From Candidatus Woesearchaeota archaeon (GTDB taxonomy: Archaea; Nanobdellota; Nanobdellia; Woesearchaeales; JABIAG01), in the NCBI GenBank assembly GCA_018653365.1, contig JABIAG010000001.1, positions 390,951 through 454,950 of the forward strand: 64,000 nucleotides of DNA. Direction: 5' to 3'. Position numbers and translations under genes: made by a program. Each line of letters opens with the position of its first letter. The first letter of the stretch is position 1. Under the pieces are notes generated by a model, which worked only from the letters and a program-made list of their open reading frames with translations, ran no database searches and was not told the DNA's origin. This document shows, one piece after another, positions 45,587-54,192 of the stretch.

Positions 45587-46290
45587 TTTTGCACCTCGTA
45601 CTTATCCTTAAGGGCTTTTTTCTGTACCTCGTTGATTTTAGCACAAGCAATTTTAGCTTTTTTCAACAATTCCATCATTTGATCTTTATCAACTTCCCCA
45701 TCCATTTGGAGTAAAGAAATTTTGTTAGATCTAGAAGTTACTGCAATTGGAACATCTGCAACAGGCCCATCTTCATAAGCCTCTTCAGCATAATCCAAAT
45801 CAACAACTAATTTATCGTCAACTCTTCCAACTGCAACAGCAGCAACAAGTTCCTTCATAGGAATACCTGCATCAGCTAAAGCAATAGCTGCAGCACTAAT
45901 TCCTGCACATCTTGTTCCAGCATCTGCTTGTGGAATGTCAATAAAAACATCAATTACTGAATTTGGAAATTCTTCAAGAAGCATAACTTCACTTAATGAT
46001 TTTTCTGTAACCATGCTAATTTCTTTCGCTCTCCTATTTGGGCCAGGTCTAATCCTGTCACCAACACCAGAAAAAGGCATCATTTGGTAATAAATACGCA
46101 AAATACCTTTCTTTGGATTTTTAAGGAATCTAGGAAATAATTCTCTAGGACCTCTAACAGTTGCAAAAGCAACAGTTTTACCAATTTTAAACATTGCAGA
46201 ACCATCTGCACTTTTGATAACACCTGCTTTAGCTTCCATAGGTCTTAAATCGTCAAAATCTCTTCCATCTGGTCGTTTTTTGAAACTCAT
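45583..46290 (-). CDS. rrp41: Exosome complex RNase PH subunit Rrp41
   Basis: KRPDGRDFDDLRPMEAKAGVIKSADGSAMFKIGKT; start refined to 46290. Confidence 0.95.
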   Translation of the reverse strand: MSFKKRPDGRDFDDLRPMEAKAGVIKSADGSAMFKIGKTVAFATVRGPRELFPRFLKNPKKGILRIYYQMMPFSGVGDRIRPGPNRRAKEISMVTEKSLSEVMLLEEFPNSVIDVFIDIPQADAGTRCAGISAAAIALADAGIPMKELVAAVAVGRVDDKLVVDLDYAEEAYEDGPVADVPIAVTSRSNKISLLQMDGEVDKDQMMELLKKAKIACAKINEVQKKALKDKYEVQK

Positions 46291-46985
46291 TTTTTCACCT
46301 CGGTTTGAAGCCATTCTTCGATTTTACCTGTTAACCCATCAGTATGGGATTCAGCCTCAATCTTTCTTATTGCGGTTTCAGCAAGGTTTTCCATTTTTGG
46401 ATCTTCACCATAAATCCAAACAATACCATTTTGGCCAACAGTAATTTGAGTTAGGGTGTGTTGTTTAACAATCCCAACCATACTACCTTGTTTACCAATA
46501 ATTCTAGGTACTTTGTTTGAATTAACCTTAATAATTCGTCCTTTTCTTAGTTTTCTAAGTCCAGGTCCTTTCATTGTAACGTCAATAAGTTTTTGAGAGG
46601 TAACATTTGTGATCTTAACCACAACATAATCTCCAATCCCATAAAACTTTGTTAGATCTGCTCCTTTTTCGATGTATTCAGAGGTTGCTTCTTTCATAGA
46701 TAACATTGCCTGATATGGCGAAAATGTTTTCAAAGACCAAGCTGAATAAGTTACATCAGAAACCTGAGCAACAACAACATCATTCCTTTTAGGCATGTAT
46801 TGTCCTGTTAATGGAACAATTTTGATTACTTTTCCATCAATTCTAACTAATCCCAATAATTGTGAAACTATTGAGTTTGCATCTCTATAACTTCCTGTTG
46901 AAGGAAGATAGTCCATGCCTTGTGCTAGCTCTTCGCCAGGCACAACAATTTGTTTATCTTTAATTAATAATTTACTTTCTGTCAT
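46287..46985 (-). CDS. rrp4: Exosome RNA-binding protein Rrp4
   Basis: KQIVVPGEELAQGMDYLPSTGSYRD; S1/KH architecture. Confidence 0.94.
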   Translation of the reverse strand: MTESKLLIKDKQIVVPGEELAQGMDYLPSTGSYRDANSIVSQLLGLVRIDGKVIKIVPLTGQYMPKRNDVVVAQVSDVTYSAWSLKTFSPYQAMLSMKEATSEYIEKGADLTKFYGIGDYVVVKITNVTSQKLIDVTMKGPGLRKLRKGRIIKVNSNKVPRIIGKQGSMVGIVKQHTLTQITVGQNGIVWIYGEDPKMENLAETAIRKIEAESHTDGLTGKIEEWLQTEVKK

Positions 46986-46994
46986 TTTTTTTCC

Positions 46995-47705
46995 TCATAA
47001 TTTTGTTAATTTTTCTTTTTTAAACCGTTTAAATTTCTTATCAGAAACATTAATGTATGCTGCATCAATTCTATCAATGTTGAAGTTTCCGCCTAAAACA
47101 GACTTCAACGAATCTAATGCTAACTTTAATCCTTCCTCAATAGATAAAGTAGGTTTGTACTTTTTGTGTAGTATTTCAGTAATTTCACCATCACCTTCAC
47201 CAATAGCAATAGCCTGGTAAGGGAAGTAAATTCCTGTAGGGTCTGTAAGGTAAAGCTTACTGCCTTCCTCATCAATCCCACCAACTAATAATGAAACTCC
47301 AAAAGGTCTTAATCCACCAGACTGAGTTGTTAACTGTTTAAGATCACAAATATCCTTAACAATAGTTAAAACATCAATCGGCGCATCATAAGTAACCTTA
47401 TGTTGTTGAGAGGTAACTTGAGAACGCTCAATTAATACTCGAGCATCTGATAAAATTCCTGAAGCACTCACTCCAATGTGATCATCAATTTGCCAAATCT
47501 TTTCAACTTCACTAGTAACGATTAACGGGTCTAAGATTCTTTTATCTGTAACAAATAAAAGCCCATCTTTACAAATCATTGCAATAGCTGCAGAACCCTG
47601 TTTAACAGTTTTTTTAGCATATTCAACTTGTAATAGACGTCCGTCAGGACTAAACATTGTAATTGCTCTATCATATCCCATTAATTGATGTGGCATTGGT
47701 TGCAT
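46995..47705 (-). CDS. psmA: Proteasome subunit alpha
   Basis: GYDRAITMFSPDGRLLQVEYAKKTVKQGSAAIAM. Confidence 0.96.
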   Translation of the reverse strand: MQPMPHQLMGYDRAITMFSPDGRLLQVEYAKKTVKQGSAAIAMICKDGLLFVTDKRILDPLIVTSEVEKIWQIDDHIGVSASGILSDARVLIERSQVTSQQHKVTYDAPIDVLTIVKDICDLKQLTTQSGGLRPFGVSLLVGGIDEEGSKLYLTDPTGIYFPYQAIAIGEGDGEITEILHKKYKPTLSIEEGLKLALDSLKSVLGGNFNIDRIDAAYINVSDKKFKRFKKEKLTKL

Positions 47706-47709
47706 TTTT

Positions 47710-48006
47710 TCACCTCAAGTATTTCTCATCTGCTTTTTTTAAAATTCCGGAAACGCCAATAACTTTGACATTAACCAAAGACAAAGCCATAATAACTTCA
47801 TCCTTATAAGCATGATTTATTCTTACGATTCCTCTATTCTTTTTAAACTTATCCTTCATAACAAGCGGATTAACCTTACTCATACCAAGAATACCTAAAA
47901 AGTCTTTTAGAGCCTTATCTACCTTATTTGGGTTTGTTGTTTCAAAAACAATATACCGTTTTTTTTCTCTTAAGCTCGGTAGGAGCCTTTTCATTTTTGT
48001 TTTCAT
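47710..48006 (-). CDS. rnp2: RNase P protein component 2 (Pop5-like)
   Basis: KRLLPSLREKKRYIVFET; syntenic with psmA; true start could be 47994. Confidence 0.85.
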   Translation of the reverse strand: MKTKMKRLLPSLREKKRYIVFETTNPNKVDKALKDFLGILGMSKVNPLVMKDKFKKNRGIVRINHAYKDEVIMALSLVNVKVIGVSGILKKADEKYLR

Positions 48007-48014
48007 GTTCAAGT

Positions 48015-48031
48015 CGGTCGTTTACAGACCG
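48015..48031 (-). promoter_or_regulatory. Leader hairpin at the head of the Pop5-proteasome-exosome operon
   Basis: CGGTC-TGTAAAC-GACCG (read on minus) just upstream of the Pop5 start; TATA-like tttataaa at about 48081-48090. Confidence 0.4.
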
Positions 48032-48129
48032 GGGAGAATGTTTTTTTCCTTCTCTCTTTAAACTAGTAATCAAAATGTCTTTATAAATGTTTTGGTTAAC
48101 TTTAAATAAGCGTATTTGTTAACATATTT

Positions 48130-48402
48130 ATGAAAAATACACCTCCTGCCAGATTACCTCACCATGAGATTTCTGAAATGGCTGATGATGCAGAATTACT
48201 TACTGACTTGGTTGCATCAATACAGCAACAATTAGCTCCAGATTTGCTGGAAGAAATTGCTACTTGGGAAAGTCAGACAAATACTGCATTACAACACCTT
48301 CAAGAAGGAGAGGGAAGTGTAAAAGATAATGTAACTGAGTTTGATCATGCTTATGGGCAGGCAATGAAATTGATAAAACCTTATCTGCCTTGTATGGAAT
48401 AA
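48130..48402 (+). CDS. Small hypothetical helical protein
   Basis: ATG downstream of TATA-like tttaaata. Confidence 0.55.
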   Translation: MKNTPPARLPHHEISEMADDAELLTDLVASIQQQLAPDLLEEIATWESQTNTALQHLQEGEGSVKDNVTEFDHAYGQAMKLIKPYLPCME

Positions 48403-48444
48403 AATACCAAATTCTTTATAAATTACCTTTAGTTCACACTGTTT

Positions 48445-48993
48445 ATGCGAAGAGGACTCGGATTAGCAACTGCCGCAACAATTCTAACTATGTATTCTGC
48501 TCAAGCACAAAAATTATCTCTACGAAAACCGCTTCCACACGAATATCGTGCAGCCCAAGTTATGGAAAATGGACTATTAAAATCACATTCTTATGCACGA
48601 GAAACTGAAAGATTGGTTGAAGCAAGAAGAACACAATTCAGAACAGACAGAGCACAATTTGATAATGGTAAAATGCCCTGGCAAAATATTAAACGAAGAA
48701 TCGCAGGTACACTACTGGATCTTGAAATGTATGGTCGTGAAATGGATAGACGCGTTAAATTAACAAAGAATGCAATAAAACAGATTAAATTAACGCCCTC
48801 TGATTATGATGACAAGTACATTCCAGATCTTAGACGAGCATTAAATAGCTTAAATTCTGCCCAGGAAAATTTAATGGTATTGCGATGTTCAATAGAAATG
48901 GAAACAGAGTTTTGGTTAACTGTTGAACAAAGAAAAGAAATAAATGCCGATATTATGGTACTTCAGGTAAAACGAAGATCTGAAAGAAATTAA
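48445..48993 (+). CDS. Hypothetical helical protein, possibly secreted
   Basis: N-term MRRGLGLATAATILTMYSAQAQ; tttataaa upstream. Confidence 0.6.
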   Translation: MRRGLGLATAATILTMYSAQAQKLSLRKPLPHEYRAAQVMENGLLKSHSYARETERLVEARRTQFRTDRAQFDNGKMPWQNIKRRIAGTLLDLEMYGREMDRRVKLTKNAIKQIKLTPSDYDDKYIPDLRRALNSLNSAQENLMVLRCSIEMETEFWLTVEQRKEINADIMVLQVKRRSERN

Positions 48994-50255
48994 GCAACTA
49001 AATAGTGCTGAGTAAAACTCTTAATTTTAACTTTAACTTTGTCCCCAATCTTAAAATCTGCAGTAGGAACAATAATTTGTTTATAAAAAATATTTCTTGC
49101 AATTAGAGTTCCTTCTTTACCCTCTTCATCAATGATTGCAGTAGTCTCTTTAAGTTTCCATTTACGATTAACATCTAATCCAACCCAATCAAAAATACGG
49201 GTCATTTCACGACTTCTGTTTTGAACTATTTTAGTATCAATACTCTGTAATTTGAATGCGGGTGTGTTGGGACGTTTTCTAAATTTAGAAATGTTAATTA
49301 CATCTGGTTTGAGCCCTTTTATTAATGCACAAGTTTCCTGGAAGTGAACATCATTCTCTGTTGGAAACCCAACAATCACATCTGTTGCAATAGAAATATT
49401 GGGAATAACTTTACGAAAACTATTGATTATTTTTCTGAAATCTTCAACAGTATATTGTCGATTCATTTCTTGAAGAACTTGATTACTTCCTGATTGAATT
49501 GGAATGTGAAGAAACTTAAATATTTTTTTGTGCTCAAAAACTTTTACTAATTCATCAAGATATGAAGTAATATTATTGGGGTTAACCATTCCTACTCTAA
49601 CATAAAATTCTCCTTCTATGTCAACAATTTTTTCTAATAATTTTGCTAAGTTTGTGTTAATATCAATACCATAACAACCACAATCTTGTGAAGTGATCCA
49701 GATTTCTTTACAACCTGATTCTACTGCATCTTTAACTTCCTTAAGAATTGTCTCCTCAGGAAATGAATAAAAAGTTCCCTTAATTGGACGCACACTACAA
49801 TAAGAACACTTTCCAATACAAGAATTAGAAATGGGAATTATTGCAATAATCTTGTTTTTTCTTACTCTTGGAAAGTTAAGTTTAACTAACTGGTTATGTG
49901 TAACTAATTCAATTGGATGATTATTAATTACCTCTTCAATAACAGAATTTATTTGATCAATATTATGTGTGTTGATAATGCCGCACTCAGAATCAAGTTC
50001 TCTAATCTTTTTTAATAAATGAGTTGGGATACACCCTGCAATAATTAATTGTTTGTAGGGATGTTCTGCCTTAACTTTTTTAATTGCACTTAAACTAGCA
50101 TCATCCCCTTTAACTGTGCATAAGTTTAAAACAACTATGTCTGCAGCTTCAATACTACTAGTAACAGCAAAATTTTGTTTAACTAAACCTTTCATAATCT
50201 CAGATTCAGCAAAATTATTACTGCATCCAAATGTTTTAAAAAAAACTTTCTCCAT
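48990..50255 (-). CDS. Radical SAM methylthiotransferase (e-MtaB-like, tRNA t6A37)
   Basis: FKTFGCSNNFAESEIMKG; GKCSYCSVRPIKG; IPIQSGSNQVLQEMNRQYTVEDF; C-terminal TRAM-like region. Confidence 0.92.
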   Translation of the reverse strand: MEKVFFKTFGCSNNFAESEIMKGLVKQNFAVTSSIEAADIVVLNLCTVKGDDASLSAIKKVKAEHPYKQLIIAGCIPTHLLKKIRELDSECGIINTHNIDQINSVIEEVINNHPIELVTHNQLVKLNFPRVRKNKIIAIIPISNSCIGKCSYCSVRPIKGTFYSFPEETILKEVKDAVESGCKEIWITSQDCGCYGIDINTNLAKLLEKIVDIEGEFYVRVGMVNPNNITSYLDELVKVFEHKKIFKFLHIPIQSGSNQVLQEMNRQYTVEDFRKIINSFRKVIPNISIATDVIVGFPTENDVHFQETCALIKGLKPDVINISKFRKRPNTPAFKLQSIDTKIVQNRSREMTRIFDWVGLDVNRKWKLKETTAIIDEEGKEGTLIARNIFYKQIIVPTADFKIGDKVKVKIKSFTQHYLVA

Positions 50256-50328
50256 AAAACAACGACCAGTATATGCTTTAAAAAGGTTGCTGTGAATATT
50301 TATAAATTAAGAGGGGTTTCTAGTTAAA

Positions 50329-51015
50329 ATGATTAAAATAAGAGAGGGATGTAAACCAGGACAGTCTAATGCAAGAATTGTTCCGGGGTTAAATCCAACA
50401 ACTGTAGAAGAAATTGCAGAAGTAATGTCTATTGCAACTATCACACAACCTCCTTCTAGTGGGGTTGTAAACGGATTTTATGATGGAACCGATCAAGATT
50501 TTATTGATAATATGTTTAATGTTTATGTGCGTCCGGGAATGATTGATTTTGCAGTAAGAAACGCTCTAAGAGTTGGGCGTGCTGACGCTCTTATTATTGG
50601 GGGGTTAGAGGTGATTTCACCAGGTCCGGGAAATAAACTCTTGGTACAAGCTTATCAACCAATAGCGCAATCGTCCTCATTCGGGGTTCAAATTCCAGTC
50701 TATAAATATGATGGAGGGTTGAGATTGGATCAACAATATGAAACTCCTCAGGGAGTATTAACAATTCAGCCCTGTTGTGCTTTTTTTGATCTAAACCTAT
50801 TAAAAGATGAACCGCCTTTTGGAGATTTGTTTGTGACAGAAGGGTTAGGAAGTAGAATGTTTGAACAGGTCTTAAGAGAACCTTTAGAAAAACGGCTAGA
50901 AACACAAGAAGGATTAAAAGGGGTGGCTGTTGGCCAAATTAGATTAAAACAAGGGCAGGGGACTAAAGGAGAACTGGTTGGAATAGCCTCAATGGGATTA
51001 ACTTATTTCTCTTAA
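50329..51015 (+). CDS. Hypothetical protein, no recognised family
   Basis: Intact 228-aa ORF with upstream TATA-like tttataaatt. Confidence 0.55.
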   Translation: MIKIREGCKPGQSNARIVPGLNPTTVEEIAEVMSIATITQPPSSGVVNGFYDGTDQDFIDNMFNVYVRPGMIDFAVRNALRVGRADALIIGGLEVISPGPGNKLLVQAYQPIAQSSSFGVQIPVYKYDGGLRLDQQYETPQGVLTIQPCCAFFDLNLLKDEPPFGDLFVTEGLGSRMFEQVLREPLEKRLETQEGLKGVAVGQIRLKQGQGTKGELVGIASMGLTYFS

Positions 51016-51857
51016 CTATTAACTAATTCGAAGAAAGTATCGAAAACAGGCTTTTCTGTAGTAAACTGAAAGAATTGAAACCCTAATTCATTACATGCAC
51101 TTCTAATCTCATTCACGTGCTGATTCAGTCTTTTAACATAAGTTTGTTGAGTACGTTTAGAGATGTACGTTCTTAATTTGCCATCAGATTCTGCATCTAA
51201 AAGAGTAAAATCACCCTCTAAAGGCATGTCTTTCTCTTCAATATCAAGAACCTGAACAATTCTTACAGTATGTCCCTTACCTAACAATTTTAAAGAAGCA
51301 ATGATCTTATCTATATCTGTTAAGAAATCAGAAATTATAACAATAAAAGATCTAGAGTGAATTCCTTTCTTATAGGCCCGAACAGAATCAAATATTTCAG
51401 ACACGCCAGCAGGTTTTATTTTATTCAGATGATCCATCATAGTAAGAATTTGCCGTTGACCTTTAGAACCCTTAAATGTTGCAATATCTTTAGCAAATGT
51501 AGAAAAGTGAATTTTTTCATTATTTTTCAGAGCTAAAAATGCAAAACCCAATCCGAGTTTTGCAGCATAATCAAACTTTTCATTAAAAGCCATACTGCCA
51601 GAGGTATCAATTAAAATGTGAACGTTAAGATTTCGTTCTTCTTCAAACATTTTAACATACAAATCATCCGTTCGCGCATAAACTTTCCAATCAATAGCTC
51701 TAAAATTATCTCCTGGAGTATAAATTCTATGTTCCTTAAAAATAGTGCCTGAACCAGAACCAATTGATTTACGTTCACCAGTATACTTAGAGGTAACTCG
51801 TTTATTAACTATTAAGTTAAATCGTTGCAATTCTTGAAGGAAGGATGCGTCTATCAT
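51012..51857 (-). CDS. DUF58 / VWA-fold protein
   Basis: HRIYTPGDNFRAIDWKVYARTDDLYVKMFEEERNLNVHILIDTSGSM. Confidence 0.92.
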   Translation of the reverse strand: MIDASFLQELQRFNLIVNKRVTSKYTGERKSIGSGSGTIFKEHRIYTPGDNFRAIDWKVYARTDDLYVKMFEEERNLNVHILIDTSGSMAFNEKFDYAAKLGLGFAFLALKNNEKIHFSTFAKDIATFKGSKGQRQILTMMDHLNKIKPAGVSEIFDSVRAYKKGIHSRSFIVIISDFLTDIDKIIASLKLLGKGHTVRIVQVLDIEEKDMPLEGDFTLLDAESDGKLRTYISKRTQQTYVKRLNQHVNEIRSACNELGFQFFQFTTEKPVFDTFFELVNS

Positions 51858-52783
51858 TTGATAATCTTGCTGATTGCAGCATCTACATCTAATCCTTGAC
51901 GTTCAGCTTCAAAGCTTAATACAACTCTATGACGTAAGACTGGAAGAGCCATGGTCTTAATATCTTCGCCACTAACATGAGTTCTACCCTTAATCAAAGC
52001 TCGGGCTTTAGATGCTAAAATAAGCGCCATTGAAGCTCGGGGAGAGGCCCCAAACATAAACAATTCCTTATTCTTTCTAGTGGCAATAACAATCTTAACA
52101 GCTGCCTTTCGTAAATCATCAGCAATGGGCATGTTCTTAGTAAGTTCCTGAAGTTTTAACAACCGTGCTTTGTCCATAACTTTTTTAGGTTCAACAACAG
52201 TTTCTTTCTCAGTGTATTGCTTAACAATTTGAATCTCTTCATCCTCATTAGGATAACCCATCTTAATTTTTAACAAAAACCTATCTGCTTGAGCTTCAGG
52301 TAAAGGATACGTACCCTCTTGTTCAATTGGGTTCTGAGTTGCTAAAACAAAAAACGGATCTTCTAACTTAAACGTGCTTGTTCCAACTGTAACTTGCTTC
52401 TCCTGCATTGCTTCTAAAAAAGCAGATTGGGATTTTGGAGTTGCTCTGTTAATTTCATCGGCAAGAACAATATTAGCAAATATTGGGCCTGGTTGAAATT
52501 TAAAACTTCTCTTACCCCGTTCTTCATTAATAATATAAGTTCCAGTAATATCAGATGGCATAAGATCTGGCGTGTTCTGAATTCTTGAAAACTTAAGATC
52601 AATAACTTTAGAAAGTGTATTGATGGTTAGAGTTTTTGCCAATCCTGGGTATCCCTCTAATAATGCATTACCATTACATAATAATGCAATAATAACTTCC
52701 TCGATCATTTCATTTTGTCCAATCACAACTTTATGTAATTCTTTTGTAACGTGATCAAACATTTCTTTATGGTGTGTGGTCAT
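51854..52783 (-). CDS. MoxR-family AAA ATPase
   Basis: GNALLEGYPGLAKTLTINTLSKVI; LADEINRATPKSQSAFLEAMQEKQVTVG. Confidence 0.94.
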   Translation of the reverse strand: MTTHHKEMFDHVTKELHKVVIGQNEMIEEVIIALLCNGNALLEGYPGLAKTLTINTLSKVIDLKFSRIQNTPDLMPSDITGTYIINEERGKRSFKFQPGPIFANIVLADEINRATPKSQSAFLEAMQEKQVTVGTSTFKLEDPFFVLATQNPIEQEGTYPLPEAQADRFLLKIKMGYPNEDEEIQIVKQYTEKETVVEPKKVMDKARLLKLQELTKNMPIADDLRKAAVKIVIATRKNKELFMFGASPRASMALILASKARALIKGRTHVSGEDIKTMALPVLRHRVVLSFEAERQGLDVDAAISKIIK

Positions 52784-52798
52784 TTTTTATCCTCCGGT

Positions 52799-53653
52799 TT
52801 AACTTTCAGCTAATTTTTTAAAATATCTTTTGACTATTTCTTGTCTTTTTTGTGGGATGTTTTCTTCAAATCCAAATGATGAATCGGAAAAAACATCTTC
52901 TTCGTAAGGCTTGTCCAAAAAGTTACGTCTTTCTGGTGGATCGAAGTTATCAACACTAACCTCAAAATCTGTTGGACTAATCTCTATATTAATTTTTTCA
53001 TTCCCTAACTGAACAACCTCTATTTCTCCAAAAATATCGCCTCCCTCAGTATCGCCCCCTCCCACTCCTGCAGTGAGAGCTAACTTCTTAAAACGCATTT
53101 TCAACTCATTTTGTGAATTAACAACTTTAAGTTTTTCTCGTTCTTTACTAATTTTAGCACTGAAGTCTTGAATTAAACCTTGAGAACGATCAATTAGATC
53201 TTCTGCATCTAAAAGCTTAATATTAAGAGAGGCAATAAGAATGATTAAAAAAGAAACGAAAAAGATGAACAGAACACGTGAAAGAACTTTTCTAAAATCA
53301 ATAAAATCTCCAATATCAACAAATTTCTTAACATTCTTCTTAACTTCATCACGTAATTGATCTATTAACTCATTATCCATTCTAATAGTGTCTTTAACAG
53401 TTCTTAACTTCTCAAAAAGAATGTTGTATTTTTTTTCAACAGCTAAAAAAGGACTGGTTTTAGAGAGTATAACACACTCAGTTATAAAGAAAAGCGAAGC
53501 AACAATTAATGAAATGGTCAGGGTAGGAAGGTTAAGAAGCATGAGGATAAGATAAGTTGTTAAAAAAATAACTGAAGCTCCAAGAAAAGCATTGAAAAAT
53601 CTAATCTTGTAAATTCCAGATCTTATCTCATTAACAAATCGTCTAGTTTTCAT
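52799..53653 (-). CDS. Membrane protein of the MoxR/VWA operon
   Basis: N-terminal TM pair; overlapping with neighbours. Confidence 0.65.
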   Translation of the reverse strand: MKTRRFVNEIRSGIYKIRFFNAFLGASVIFLTTYLILMLLNLPTLTISLIVASLFFITECVILSKTSPFLAVEKKYNILFEKLRTVKDTIRMDNELIDQLRDEVKKNVKKFVDIGDFIDFRKVLSRVLFIFFVSFLIILIASLNIKLLDAEDLIDRSQGLIQDFSAKISKEREKLKVVNSQNELKMRFKKLALTAGVGGGDTEGGDIFGEIEVVQLGNEKINIEISPTDFEVSVDNFDPPERRNFLDKPYEEDVFSDSSFGFEENIPQKRQEIVKRYFKKLAES

Positions 53654-54189
53654 GTTAGTCCTTTTAAGTCATCAATGTAATCATCTAGGTCTGCCAATAA
53701 TTCTTCAACAGTTACTGGCGCAATGCTATGTGTTACTCTTAATTCTTCTTCAAGTATGGTGTATTCATCTTCTAAATCTTCGACAACGGAGTCAATATCC
53801 TCAACCAAAGAGTTAAGCTGCTCAGTTCTAATTACTAAACTATCTTCCGCATCTTCTAATTCAGCTTTTGTTTTAGCTAGAAGTGTTTTGGTATCTACAA
53901 GTTCTGCATCAGTAAGGGCTTTTTCACCTGAAAGATCAGTATATAATTCATCAAGTTTTTCTTTATCTTTAGTCTTTCTTGTAATTTCTGAACCTGCCTC
54001 ATCTAATCTATTCTCTCTTTCCTGTAAATCCTCTATGAGTTGATCATACTCTTGGACTCGCTCATAATATTTTCCAGTAACATCATTATATGTTGTCTGG
54101 TAATATGCAGTTAAGCTCAAACTATATCCAATAAGAACAACAGCTACAACCAACAAAAGCAAATTAATGTTTCTTTTTAAATAACTCAT
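53650..54189 (-). CDS. Single-TM coiled-coil protein
   Basis: TM LLLLVVAVVLIGYSLSLTAYY followed by a coiled coil. Confidence 0.7.
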   Translation of the reverse strand: MSYLKRNINLLLLVVAVVLIGYSLSLTAYYQTTYNDVTGKYYERVQEYDQLIEDLQERENRLDEAGSEITRKTKDKEKLDELYTDLSGEKALTDAELVDTKTLLAKTKAELEDAEDSLVIRTEQLNSLVEDIDSVVEDLEDEYTILEEELRVTHSIAPVTVEELLADLDDYIDDLKGLT

Positions 54190-54192
54190 TTT

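Noticed and set aside
48390-48608. 72-aa plus ORF
   Set aside because: Overlaps the better supported ORF 48445-48993 in another frame.
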